The notes below the pieces were generated by a model, which saw only the letters and a program-made list of their open reading frames with translations, made no database searches and was not told the DNA's origin. A program made the position numbers and the translations under genes. DNA of 64,000 nt from Kribbella monticola (lineage in GTDB: Bacteria; Actinomycetota; Actinomycetes; Propionibacteriales; Kribbellaceae): NCBI RefSeq assembly GCF_003261635.1, contig NZ_QFXK01000029.1:124001-188000 (forward strand). The letters are read 5' to 3'. This document shows positions 33,156-41,773 of the stretch, piece after piece; within the stretch, counting starts at the first letter, position 1, and each line of letters starts with the position of its first letter.

Positions 33156-33334
33156 GGTGCCTCCCGGTGCTGTGCGTGACAGATTGGAGGGAGTCGCCTA
33201 CTCAGTGTAAGAAGAACGGCGCGCGCGGTAAACAGCTCGTATCGATCGACCTGTCATCCCGAAGGGTTGGGAACTTTCTGCCACCGAAGGTCCTCTTGAT
33301 TGAGTAGGTAGGACGTGGACAGAAGGGACCAGGG

Positions 33335-35614
33335 GTGAACAAGGGCGGGCGGGCCGCGGTGATCGCGGCACTGGCGAGCGTGCCGGTGCTGCCGCTGGGC
33401 TGGTTCGCCGGGCTTCAGGCACAACCTGCCTGGATGCCCGCCGCCTACCTCGGTTATCTGCTGTTCGTGATCGCCGTCCCCGGCACGCTGTTCTGGCGGC
33501 GGCTCACCGGCGGCACGGGCTGGTTCGCAGTCGACGCAGTCCTCGGTACGACGTTCGGTCTCGCGTGCGAAGCGCTGATCTACCCACTGGGACGCTGGCT
33601 CGACATCCCGCTGCTCGCCTTGGTCATGCCGGCTCTGGCGCTCGGAATGGTGCTGGCGCTGCCGCGGCGGAAGGAGACCGATCGGCCGACCCCGTGGTGG
33701 GCTGTCGCCGGGGTGATGGTCTCCGTCGGCGTCGTGTCCGCCTGGTTCATCCGGATCGGCTCCAGGCTCATCGCGCTCGACGGACCGGCCGCCCTCAGGC
33801 CCAACTCCGACTCGCCGTACCAGCTGTCCCTTGCGGCCGAGCTGACCCATCACTTCCCACCGCAGGTGCCATATGTGGCCGGTGAACCGCTCACCTACCA
33901 CTGGATGGTCTACAACCACATCGCTTCCGCGCACTGGATCACCGGGATCGAGCTCGACGTCCTGACCCAGCGGATCGTCCCGTTCGCGTTCATCCTGCTC
34001 ACAGCACTCGGCGCTGCGGCAGTCGGCATGGTGCTGACCGGCCGGGCCGTAGCGGCGCCGATCGCGGCAGCGCTGACGGTGATGGCCGGCGACCTGTCGC
34101 CGTGGGCGTGGACGACGACCAACACTCTCTACAACGACAGCCCGCTCTCGATGGGCCAGATGATCAGTCCGACCCAGGCGTTCTCCACCGTGCTGATGCT
34201 GCCGCTGATCGCGGTCACCGCGCTCATCCTGCGCCGGAAACGTGAGCACACCCGTGGCCGCTTGGCGGGGCTCTTCCTCGTCGCAGCCGTGCTCATCGCT
34301 GTCCTCTCAGTCGCCAAGGCCACCGAACTGCCCGTGTACGCCGCTGGGCTGCCCGCCGCGTGGATCTACCTATCGGTGCGCGCGCGGCGGGTCAACCTGC
34401 GCACACTCGTCCTCGCCGTACTGGCCGTCATCGGCTACGGAGTCAACTTCCTGCTGATCGTGCGCGGCGCGAGCCAGGGGATGGCGATCAAGCCGGCCGG
34501 GACCTTCCGGTCGATGCTGCAAGGGATGACCGTCGGCCTCGCCCCCGACGTGCGGCCGGGTCGATCGGTGCTGGTGATCGTCTCGGCGGCGATCGTCGTC
34601 GGCTGGCTGATGCCGGTCGTCGGCGCGCTGCTGATCCGCCGCCGGATCCCGCGCGACCCGATGGCGGTGTTCCTGGTGGCCGGCTTCGTCCTCGCGATCG
34701 GGGCCGCCTCGATCTTGTACCAGTTCGCCCAGGCCCAGGTCTTCTTCGCCCGGAACGCCTTCATCTACGGGGTTCTGATCGCCACCTGGGGACTGGCGTC
34801 GCTCGACCGTCGGCTCTATCTCGCGGTCGGGCCGGCCCTGGCCCTCGGCGTCGCCGCTATTTACTACGCCAGATCACGGTTGGACGGCGGTCTGATCCGA
34901 AGCTGCCGGGACACCGGTTGCCTGGACCGGATCTTCGCCGAACCGTTGCTCACAGCACTGATAGTCGTTGCCGTCGGCATCGTCGTACTCGGTCTGGTGT
35001 TCCGCGGATCGGGCCGGACCTGGGCGGCGATCGCGGTGGCGGCTCTGCTCGGGCTGACCGTGTCGCCGACGATCGCGAGCCTGCAGAGATTCGCGAATCC
35101 CGGCGGTTCGACGTACGAGTCCATTGCTCCGGGTGGGATCGAGGCGGCGCGCTTCATCCGGCGGCAGTCGGGACCCGACGAGCTGATCGCCACCAACATC
35201 CATTGCCATCGACCGACCAGTACGGTCGCCGGTGGCGGCCTGTCCGTGGGCAAGCGGGCGGACCAGAGATGCCACAGCGGCTCGTTCTGGATCCCCGGCT
35301 ATGCGGAGCGCCGCGTCCTCGTCGAAGGCTGGGCGTACACGGCCAAGGCCAACAACCACGCCGACACCTCGAGCGAAGCGCTCTACAGCCCGTTCTGGGA
35401 CCAGGAGAAGCTCCGCCTGAACGACGCCGCCTTCACCACCCCGACCCGAGAAGGCCTGGCGACCCTACACACGAAGTACGGCGTCAACTGGCTCTTCGCC
35501 GACTCCCGCGTCAACCCCATCCCGGACACCCTCAGCAAACTGGCCGAACTGAGATTCCACTCCGGCACAGTCAGCGTCTACCAACTCCGCCCGACCCCAC
35601 CCGCCGGTCAGTGA
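33335..35614 (+). CDS. Large polytopic membrane protein, putative GT-C glycosyltransferase (paralogue A)
   Basis: A 759-residue protein with about 13-14 membrane segments and a soluble C-terminal domain (about 600-759). It shares with three others in this window a first-loop motif (FPPQVPYVAGEPLTYHWM), and in the C-terminal domain an ATNIHC segment, VLVEGWAYT and YGVNWLFAD followed by a final VYQL. An Asp ahead of the first-loop block (NSDSPYQLSL) could be the catalytic acid of a GT-C enzyme, which transfers sugars from polyprenyl-phosphate donors outside the membrane. The GTG start follows AGAAGGG. The GT-C label is inferred from topology and context. Confidence 0.65.
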   Translation: MNKGGRAAVIAALASVPVLPLGWFAGLQAQPAWMPAAYLGYLLFVIAVPGTLFWRRLTGGTGWFAVDAVLGTTFGLACEALIYPLGRWLDIPLLALVMPALALGMVLALPRRKETDRPTPWWAVAGVMVSVGVVSAWFIRIGSRLIALDGPAALRPNSDSPYQLSLAAELTHHFPPQVPYVAGEPLTYHWMVYNHIASAHWITGIELDVLTQRIVPFAFILLTALGAAAVGMVLTGRAVAAPIAAALTVMAGDLSPWAWTTTNTLYNDSPLSMGQMISPTQAFSTVLMLPLIAVTALILRRKREHTRGRLAGLFLVAAVLIAVLSVAKATELPVYAAGLPAAWIYLSVRARRVNLRTLVLAVLAVIGYGVNFLLIVRGASQGMAIKPAGTFRSMLQGMTVGLAPDVRPGRSVLVIVSAAIVVGWLMPVVGALLIRRRIPRDPMAVFLVAGFVLAIGAASILYQFAQAQVFFARNAFIYGVLIATWGLASLDRRLYLAVGPALALGVAAIYYARSRLDGGLIRSCRDTGCLDRIFAEPLLTALIVVAVGIVVLGLVFRGSGRTWAAIAVAALLGLTVSPTIASLQRFANPGGSTYESIAPGGIEAARFIRRQSGPDELIATNIHCHRPTSTVAGGGLSVGKRADQRCHSGSFWIPGYAERRVLVEGWAYTAKANNHADTSSEALYSPFWDQEKLRLNDAAFTTPTREGLATLHTKYGVNWLFADSRVNPIPDTLSKLAELRFHSGTVSVYQLRPTPPAGQ

Positions 35615-35618
35615 GTCG

Positions 35619-36893
35619 CTACGGTCCCAGCAGGGCCGCCGGCACCACTGCAATGCCGTCGCGGCGCCGATAAGCTTCCGATCCGCTACAGATCACCACC
35701 GAATCCAGCAGGTCGCTGCCGATCTTCTCCTTCAGCCACAGCAGATGCTTGACATCGTCATCGGTGATGAACGGGGTGAGCTTCACCTCGATCGCGAGCA
35801 CCCGCTGGTCCGGACGCTCGATGATGAGGTCGACCTCGTGATCCCCGTTGCGAGTGCGCAGATGCCGGACATTCGCCTCAGCAGCCTGGGCATAGACCTG
35901 TAGATCAAGAGTTACCAGCGATTCGAACAGCTGTCCGAGCAGGACTCCGTCCCGAACCATCGGACGGTTGCCTATCGAATCATCCAGCAATGCTTGCGAG
36001 TCCGCTCCAAGCAGAGCCGCCGCGAGCGCAGGGTCAGCCAGATGGTGTTTCGGAGCGGCACCCAGCCTGTTGAGCTGATTGCGGGTCGGCAGCCATGCCT
36101 GGACGGGATCGACCAACCACAACTGGCTGAGCACATCCCGATAGGCGATGGTCGTCGTCTTGGCCGGCTTGTCGGTGTCGCCTGCTGTCGCGGCGTCGAG
36201 GATCGCGGTGTACGACGTGGTGGTGGCCGTCGCGGCGGCGTACGCGGCCAACCAGGCGCGGAGAACGCCCGGCCGCCGAACGAGATGCCCTTGCTCGGGG
36301 AAATCCCGCTCGACGATTCGGTCCAGATATCCGGACAGCTGCGCGCGCCGGGCACGAGCCGGCAGGTTCCTGATCCCGGGAAAACCGGACCTGACGATCT
36401 CTTCGGCATAGACCGGCAGCGTCAGTTCAGTTCGTCCGCTGATCTCCGCCTGATCGCCGGACAGCAGCCGCCTAAGGCTCACGGTCGGCTGCTCGAGTCC
36501 GCGTTCCGACAGGGCCATCGGCCGCATCCGTAGCCGCACGATGCGGCCCGCACCCGAGTGGGTCGGCGAGGTGACCGGGCTCGCGCTGCCGGTCAGCAGG
36601 AACCGACCGGGCTCGGCCTGCCGGTCGACACTACGGCGAACCAGATCCCAGACTGGTGGATGCAACTGCCACTCGTCCACGAGGACCGGTGGGTCAGCCC
36701 GTGCCAGTCGCCCCGGATCGGCTTCGAGCAGCAACCGCTGCGCTGGATTGTCGAGTTCGAACACGCTTCGAGCGCGGCGAAGAGCCGTCTCGGTCTTGCC
36801 GACTCCCTTGGGTCCGTCCAAGGTGATCGCCGGCAGCCCACCCAACAGCTCATCCAGCTCCGCGTCGACAACCCGCAGCTGATAGTCGCTCAT
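35619..36893 (-). CDS. AAA ATPase with DUF4143
   Basis: A 424-residue protein of the AAA_14/DUF4143 family, common and often mobile in bacteria but without a settled function. Walker A GPKGVGKTETAL (about 28-39), Walker B VLVDEWQ, the sensor LLTGSASP, a winged-helix DUF4143 region (about 210-330) and a C-terminal nuclease-like GDHEVDLIIE...LAIEVKL (PD-(D/E)XK-type residues E, D, E-x-K) are visible. The ATG at 36893 lies 6 nt after TAGTTT, so it is probably leaderless; a GTG precedes it by one codon. The promoter carries a tandem repeat array, suggesting self-regulation. Confidence 0.88.
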   Translation of the reverse strand: MSDYQLRVVDAELDELLGGLPAITLDGPKGVGKTETALRRARSVFELDNPAQRLLLEADPGRLARADPPVLVDEWQLHPPVWDLVRRSVDRQAEPGRFLLTGSASPVTSPTHSGAGRIVRLRMRPMALSERGLEQPTVSLRRLLSGDQAEISGRTELTLPVYAEEIVRSGFPGIRNLPARARRAQLSGYLDRIVERDFPEQGHLVRRPGVLRAWLAAYAAATATTTSYTAILDAATAGDTDKPAKTTTIAYRDVLSQLWLVDPVQAWLPTRNQLNRLGAAPKHHLADPALAAALLGADSQALLDDSIGNRPMVRDGVLLGQLFESLVTLDLQVYAQAAEANVRHLRTRNGDHEVDLIIERPDQRVLAIEVKLTPFITDDDVKHLLWLKEKIGSDLLDSVVICSGSEAYRRRDGIAVVPAALLGP

Positions 36894-36899
36894 CACCCT

Positions 36900-36905
36900 A
36901 AACTA
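36900..36905 (-). promoter_or_regulatory. -10 box of the AAA/DUF4143 gene
   Basis: TAGTTT ends 6 nt before the ATG at 36893 and overlaps the conserved GGTAGT of the nearest 23-bp repeat, so anything bound to the repeats would cover the promoter. Confidence 0.5.
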
Positions 36906-36993
36906 CCATTAGCAGACTTGTCAGACTACCTTTAGCAGGATCTGAGCACTACCGATAGCAGGACTTGCAGACGACCGTTGGCAGGAATCTCTC
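36902..36993. repeat. Four 23-bp tandem repeats upstream of the AAA/DUF4143 gene
   Basis: Units start at 36902, 36925, 36948 and 36971, exactly 23 bp apart. The plus-strand core is ACTACCnnTAGCAG(G/A), degrading in the last copy (ACGACCGTTGGCAG). Within each core CTA and TAG form a small inverted repeat. The 23-bp period (about two helical turns) suits cooperative binding on one face of DNA. The array fills the gap to the GHL10 gene. Confidence 0.75.
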
Positions 36994-38559
36994 TTAACTG
37001 ATCGCGGGGATCGGGAGGCTCTGGTTCCAGGTGCGGTCCAGGGCGGTGATTGTGTAGAGGTAGTGGTGGCCGGGGACGGCGGTGGGGTCTGTGTAGGTGG
37101 TGGTTCGCTGGGTGGCGAGGAGGTTGCGGGCGTCGTTGTCGGGGCACCAATCGCCGGCGGTGAGGTCGCGGCGGTAGATCGCGTACGACGTGGTGTCGGC
37201 TGAGGTCGGGCGCCACTGCAGGCGTACGCCGGTGGTGGTGTTGCTCGCCTTCACCGCGTGGACGGGGAGCGGCGGGCGGGAGTCGAGGTGTGGCATCGGC
37301 GGGATCAGCGCGGGACGCGTGTACCAGTTGCTGTTCAGCAGCGTGGTCGCACCGAGGCGGTCGGCGCGGACATCCTTGGCGGAGAAGTAGATGTCGCCCT
37401 TGACCTCGGGAACCGTTGCATTGAAGGCCAAATGGTCACTCAGCTCGGCCGGGTCGGACCAGTCGGGCGACTGCGTCGACGTACCCACCTTGTAGGTGGC
37501 CTGGCCGATGTAGAGGTGTACGTCGGTACCGCGGACCTGCTCGGCCCACCAGGGCACGATCTTGTTGTAGTCGGCCGGAGCGAAGCCGCCGGCCCAGTAC
37601 ACCTGCGGGACGATGTAGTCGATCCACTCCTCGCGGACCCAGCGCCGGGTGTCCGCCGCGAGGTCGTCGTACGTCTGGACCCCTGCGGTGGTGTCCGAAC
37701 CGAGCGGGTCGGTCGCCTTGTTCCGCCAGACCGCGAACGGGGAGATGCCGAACTTCACCCACGGCTTGGCCGCCTTGATCCGATGCTGGAGCTCCTGGAT
37801 CAGCAGGTTGATGTTGTTCCGCCGCCATTCGGCCAGCGTCGGGATACCGCCGCCGTACTGCGCGTAGGTGGCCGCGTCGTCGAAGACCTGCCCTGCCACC
37901 GGGTAGGGGTAGAAGTAGTCGTCGAAGTGGACGCCGTCGATGTCGTAGTTCGACACCGCGTCCATGATGGCGTCCTCGACCAGCTTGCGGACCGCTGGGA
38001 TCCCCGGGTTGTAGTAGAGCTTGCCGCCGTACGGGAGGACCCAGTCCGGGTGCTGCCTCGCGGGGTGCTCGGGGACGAGTGCGCTGAGGTCGGTGTTCAT
38101 CGATACGCGGTACGGGTTGAACCACGCGTGCAGCTCGAGGTTCCGCTTGTGCGCCTCGGCGACTGCGAAGGCGAGCGGGTCGTAGCCGGGGTCCCCACCT
38201 TGTACGCCGGTCAGATAGCGCGACCACGGCTCCACCTTCGACGGCCAGAAGGCGTCGGCGGTGGGGCGTACTTGCAGTACTACGGCGTTGTGATGCTGGC
38301 GGACAGCGTCGTCGAACCAGCCGACGAGCTCGGCCTGCTGCTGGGCCGCTGTGAGCCCCGTTCTCGACGGCCAGTCGATGTTCACCACCGAGGAGACCCA
38401 GGTCGCCCGGAACTGGCGTAGCGGCGTACTGGGATTAGCAGCGCAGGCCGCCTCGGCCTCTGCCGGCAGGGCGCCCGCAGTACGGGCTGACGCAGGGAGG
38501 GCGCCGAAGACGAGGCCCGCTGTCGCGCCGAGGACGCCGACGATCCGCATCACACTCAT
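36994..38559 (-). CDS. Secreted GHL10-type glycoside hydrolase with FnIII domain
   Basis: A 521-residue exported protein of the DUF187/GHL10 family (YngK-like). A signal peptide (about 1-28) precedes the TIM-barrel domain (about 45-400), which has RATWVSSVVNIDWPS, HAWFNPYR, DIDGVHFDDYFYPYP and WIDYIVPQVYW, the conserved Asp-rich segments of the family. A C-terminal FnIII-like domain (about 430-521) follows. GGAGAG 5 bases upstream decides the ATG at 38559 over one at 38580. Family members are poorly characterised and may cleave wall polysaccharides or peptidoglycan-linked glycans, which fits the neighbourhood. Confidence 0.88.
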   Translation of the reverse strand: MSVMRIVGVLGATAGLVFGALPASARTAGALPAEAEAACAANPSTPLRQFRATWVSSVVNIDWPSRTGLTAAQQQAELVGWFDDAVRQHHNAVVLQVRPTADAFWPSKVEPWSRYLTGVQGGDPGYDPLAFAVAEAHKRNLELHAWFNPYRVSMNTDLSALVPEHPARQHPDWVLPYGGKLYYNPGIPAVRKLVEDAIMDAVSNYDIDGVHFDDYFYPYPVAGQVFDDAATYAQYGGGIPTLAEWRRNNINLLIQELQHRIKAAKPWVKFGISPFAVWRNKATDPLGSDTTAGVQTYDDLAADTRRWVREEWIDYIVPQVYWAGGFAPADYNKIVPWWAEQVRGTDVHLYIGQATYKVGTSTQSPDWSDPAELSDHLAFNATVPEVKGDIYFSAKDVRADRLGATTLLNSNWYTRPALIPPMPHLDSRPPLPVHAVKASNTTTGVRLQWRPTSADTTSYAIYRRDLTAGDWCPDNDARNLLATQRTTTYTDPTAVPGHHYLYTITALDRTWNQSLPIPAIS

Positions 38560-38754
38560 GTCACTCTCCGACCGATCCATAGATGAAGTCGGAAAAATAG
38601 TTACACGCCCGGGCTCCGAGCAGAAGAGGTTGCGGCCGGCGATTCGATCCGGTGATGACCCGATGCGGTAGCTGTCTGGCAGGTGAATGGCTGGTCGCCG
38701 GGGCCAGCCAGTACCGTGGGGACCGGATCAACCAGGGACCGAGAGGGCGGGAAA

Positions 38755-39276
38755 GTGCTGCGTACGGCCACCGACGGCGACGTCGACATCATCCGGGTGC
38801 TGCGCAACCAGGAGCCCAACCGCGAGGTCAGCGTCAACGCCCACGAGATCTCGCCCGACGAGCACGCGGCCTGGTGGGCAAAGGCCAGCGTCGACCCGAC
38901 CCGGCGGGTGCTGATCTACGAACGCGACGGGGTCACCGCCGGAGTGGTGAACTTCTTCGACCTGGAACTCGAGACCGAGCCCAGGACCGGCGCCTGGGGC
39001 TTCTTCCTGGACGCCGAGGGCCTGGCCGAGCGCGGCGAGACGCTGCCCGCGTGGATCGAGGTCATGAAGGACGCCACCAACTACGCGTTCGACGAGCTCG
39101 GCCTGGACGAGCTGCACGGTGAGGTGCTCGAGCACAACGCCGTGGTCCGGCAGATGAACCGGCGGTTCCGCTTCGTCGAAGGTGAACCGGAGACCCGGTA
39201 CGCCGACGGCCGCGAGATCACCGTGTTCCCGATCAGCCTGCACAAAGACAACCGGCGGAAGCCGAAGGGAAACTGA
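38755..39276 (+). CDS. GNAT acetyltransferase, PseH-like
   Basis: A 173-residue acetyltransferase resembling PseH, which N-acetylates the 4-amino group of UDP-4-amino-4,6-dideoxy sugars in pseudaminic acid synthesis. The region DGDVDIIRVLRNQEPNREVSVNAHEISPDEHAAWW matches the family N-terminus, and the late motif VLEHNAVVRQMNRRFRFVEG is the usual N-A-xxxx-x-x-y-x-kxGF-like tail. The GTG at 38755 follows GAGAGGGCGGG. It is 5 bp upstream of the nonulosonate synthase, so the two form an operon. The direct substrate is inferred from this pairing. Confidence 0.78.
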   Translation: MLRTATDGDVDIIRVLRNQEPNREVSVNAHEISPDEHAAWWAKASVDPTRRVLIYERDGVTAGVVNFFDLELETEPRTGAWGFFLDAEGLAERGETLPAWIEVMKDATNYAFDELGLDELHGEVLEHNAVVRQMNRRFRFVEGEPETRYADGREITVFPISLHKDNRRKPKGN

Positions 39277-39281
39277 ACCTC

Positions 39282-40340
39282 ATGAGTGCCAGCAAGACCA
39301 TCAACTTCGGCGACGTCCCGGTCGGCCCGGACCACCAGCCGTTCATCATCGCGGAGATGTCCGGCAACCACAACGGCGACCTCGAGCGGGCCAAGGACAT
39401 CGTCCGCGCGATGGGCGAGACCGGTGTCCAGGCGCTGAAGCTGCAGACGTACACCGCCGACACGATCACGCTCGACGTCGACCTGCCGGCGTTCCGGCTG
39501 CCGTCGGAGCACGAGCTGTGGGGCGGCGCCCGGCTGTACGACCTGTACCAGGAGGCGCACACGCCGTGGGAGTGGCACGAGCCGCTGTTCGAGCTGGCCA
39601 ACTCGCTCGGCATGCTGGCGTTCTCGTCGCCGTTCGACCCGACCGCGATCGACTTCCTGGAGAAGCTGAACGTCCCGGCGTACAAGGTCGCCTCCAACGA
39701 GATCGGCGACCTGCCGCTGGTGCGCGGGATGGCCGAGACCGGCAAGCCGATCATCATCTCGACCGGTTCGGCGACGCTGATGGACATCGACGCGGCGGTT
39801 CGCGCGGCCCGGTCCACCGGTAACGAGCAGATCATCGTGCTGTCCTGTACGGCGAGCTACCCGGCGCCGGCCGACCAGTCGAACCTCCGCTCGATCCCGG
39901 TACTGCGGGACGCTCTCGGCGTCCAGATCGGCCTGTCCGACCACACGATGGGGATCGGCGCCTCGATCGCGGCCGTGGCGCTCGGCGCGACGGTGATCGA
40001 GAAGCATGTCACGCTGTCCCGCGCCGACGGCGGCGTCGACTCGGCGTTCTCGCTGGAACCGGCCGAGGTGAAGCTGCTGGTCGAGGGCACCAAGGTCGCC
40101 CAGCAGGCCCTCGGTGAGCCGATCGTCGGCCCGAAGCAGGCCGAGCAGAACGTGCTCCGCTTCCGCCGCTCGCTCTACATCACCCGCGACGTCAAGGCCG
40201 GTGAAAAGGTGGCCGCCGACAACGTCCGCTCCGTCCGCCCCGCCGGCGGCCTCGCCCCCGACGCCTTCACTTCCGTCGAAGGCCGCGAATTCCGCGTCGA
40301 CGCAGTAGCCGGCACCCCCCTCACCTGGGACGTCCTCTGA
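39282..40340 (+). CDS. pseI: Nonulosonic acid synthase (PseI/NeuB family)
   Basis: A 352-residue enzyme that condenses phosphoenolpyruvate with a 6-carbon amino-sugar to give a nine-carbon sialic-type acid. FIIAEMSGNHNGDLERAKDIV, KLQTYTADTITLD, KVASNEIGDLPLV, LSCTASYPAP and GLSDHTMG define the NeuB barrel; a C-terminal SAF (antifreeze-like) domain (about 295-352) closes the active site. Length and HTPWEWHEPLF fit PseI (pseudaminic acid) better than NeuB, but Kdn or legionaminic acid cannot be excluded. The partner enzymes PseB, C, F and G are not in the window. Confidence 0.88.
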   Translation: MSASKTINFGDVPVGPDHQPFIIAEMSGNHNGDLERAKDIVRAMGETGVQALKLQTYTADTITLDVDLPAFRLPSEHELWGGARLYDLYQEAHTPWEWHEPLFELANSLGMLAFSSPFDPTAIDFLEKLNVPAYKVASNEIGDLPLVRGMAETGKPIIISTGSATLMDIDAAVRAARSTGNEQIIVLSCTASYPAPADQSNLRSIPVLRDALGVQIGLSDHTMGIGASIAAVALGATVIEKHVTLSRADGGVDSAFSLEPAEVKLLVEGTKVAQQALGEPIVGPKQAEQNVLRFRRSLYITRDVKAGEKVAADNVRSVRPAGGLAPDAFTSVEGREFRVDAVAGTPLTWDVL

Positions 40341-40353
40341 GCCTCAGCAGCTG

Positions 40354-40384
40354 AACAGGCCCGGCGACGATCGCCGGGCCTGTT
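40354..40384. terminator. Bidirectional terminator after the nonulosonate synthase
   Basis: A perfect 14-bp stem (arm AACAGGCCCGGCGA at 40354-40367 with 40371-40384) and a 3-base loop, followed on the plus strand by T residues. It fills the gap between convergent stops at 40340 and 40385. Confidence 0.85.
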
Positions 40385-41203
40385 TCATGTCAGCTTCGCA
40401 GCAGCCAGATCCCACGCCTGCCGGGAGAAAACCAGGAAGTCCGCCTCCGGACCGGACGGCGCATACAAGACCGTCTCCACCACGTAGCGCGGAGTTCGGT
40501 AGAGCAGGATCCGCTCCGTCCACGGCTTCCCGGCCCGCGGATAGCTACGCACGAGGTACGTCGATCGATCCCCGAGCCCGGGCAGAGATCGCTTGCTGAC
40601 AGAGGCACGATCATTGCTGTCGTCGAATCTGATGCTTGCGCACGCCGGGTCGATGTCGGGCAGCTGGGCCATGAAACGGTCCGCCACAGCGCCTGTCGCT
40701 TCAGCGACGACGACACTCACGAAGGCGTCGGGCCCACCAAGATCCGCCTGTCCTCCTGCGGCAGGTGTCTGCGACGGTATTCCGTCCCAGTTCAGCAAAC
40801 CCAACCCCCGCACAGCCGAGCGACACTCCTCGGGGGCGATCCTCCGCCCGGCCAGCGGATCAGGACGACGCGTCGCTGTCAGATTCGGGAAGAAGATGTA
40901 GGTATCCGGGTCCAGATCGTGGCCGTGGTAGCTGGTAGGCACAGCTTTGGCCAGCTGGAAGACGTCGTACCGGTAGCTGATCGACACCGGAGGCGTGCTG
41001 GGCGGCGCCGAAGAGTTGGGCACCGGAGGCGACGTCCGCCCCACCTCGGTGTTCGCAGGTGGATCGCAGGCGATGAGGACGAGACCGGCCGCGCAGACCG
41101 CGGCCGTGATCGCGAGACGACGCCTTCGGGAACCTGTCCTGCTGCGCGGAGGGAGAGCAAGAAAGAGGACCGAGGCGGACAACTTGAGTGGCGGTCTGCG
41201 CAT
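40385..41203 (-). CDS. Putative lipoprotein
   Basis: A 272-residue exported protein. A basic segment (SRRRRL) precedes a hydrophobic stretch and the lipobox LIAC, with Cys46 as the predicted lipidated residue. A Pro/Ser/Thr-rich linker (about 48-75) leads to a globular domain of unknown family containing two Cys in the region (ECRSAV, ACASIR) that may form a disulphide. It starts 3 bases after the GtrA stop and probably shares its transcript. The 28-residue N-terminal extension before the Arg block is unusual; a later start was not found. A role in the envelope is likely; anything more is unknown. Confidence 0.7.
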   Translation of the reverse strand: MRRPPLKLSASVLFLALPPRSRTGSRRRRLAITAAVCAAGLVLIACDPPANTEVGRTSPPVPNSSAPPSTPPVSISYRYDVFQLAKAVPTSYHGHDLDPDTYIFFPNLTATRRPDPLAGRRIAPEECRSAVRGLGLLNWDGIPSQTPAAGGQADLGGPDAFVSVVVAEATGAVADRFMAQLPDIDPACASIRFDDSNDRASVSKRSLPGLGDRSTYLVRSYPRAGKPWTERILLYRTPRYVVETVLYAPSGPEADFLVFSRQAWDLAAAKLT

Positions 41204-41206
41204 CTT

Positions 41207-41653
41207 CTAGTTGTGGGATTTGTCGCGGAAGGTCCAGAAGTTGTGGAGGAGGTAGGAGGCGACCGGGACGGCGCCGATGACGAGGGCCTGGGCGAGGAGG
41301 ACCGGGAGGCCGAAGACCTCGATCAGCAGCGGCATGCCGAGCAGGGAGCAGCCGAGGCCGAACAGGTAGACCGTGTAGAACTTGGCGAAACCGCGGATCC
41401 AGCCGGCCGAGGTGGAGCCGAAGACGAAGTCGCGGTACAGCGGGTAGACGATCAGGGCGGTGGTGAAGTTCGCCGCCGCGGTGACCGCGAGGTACGGGAT
41501 CGAGTGCTGGAGGAAGTGCCAGCCGAGCCAGAACAGGCCGAAGTACAAGACATTCGTGCCGACGCCGACGATCAGGTAGCGGACCCGGTGGTCCCCGGCG
41601 ACCTTCGCGAGCTTGCTCGCGGCGGGCTTGGGGCCGAGCTGAGCGACAGAAAT
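41207..41653 (-). CDS. GtrA-family membrane protein, probable ATT start
   Basis: A 148-residue GtrA-like protein with four membrane helices, the family thought to flip polyprenyl-phosphate-linked sugars. The conserved first helix (RYLIVGVGTNVLYFGLFW) lies upstream of the first usual start codon: reading back from the TTG at 41548 there is no ATG, GTG or TTG in frame. An ATT at 41653 has AGAAGAGG 7-8 bases upstream and gives the normal family length. ATT initiation is rare (known for infC), so this is a proposal; a base error is the alternative. It is divergent from a GtrB-like GT2 gene. Confidence 0.78.
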   Translation of the reverse strand: MSVAQLGPKPAASKLAKVAGDHRVRYLIVGVGTNVLYFGLFWLGWHFLQHSIPYLAVTAAANFTTALIVYPLYRDFVFGSTSAGWIRGFAKFYTVYLFGLGCSLLGMPLLIEVFGLPVLLAQALVIGAVPVASYLLHNFWTFRDKSHN

Positions 41654-41773
41654 GGCAGGACCTCTTCTGGTCGGTGGAAGAATAAGGGCAGTTCGAAGAC
41701 GTGGAACAATCGCAGCGGCGGAACCGCCGTGACCGCCTCCCCCGCGCCTGTGTCACCAGCAGAAGGGCCAGCA

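Noticed and set aside
36902-36993. CRISPR-like array
   Set aside because: The 23-bp units are contiguous with no unique spacers and no cas genes are near.
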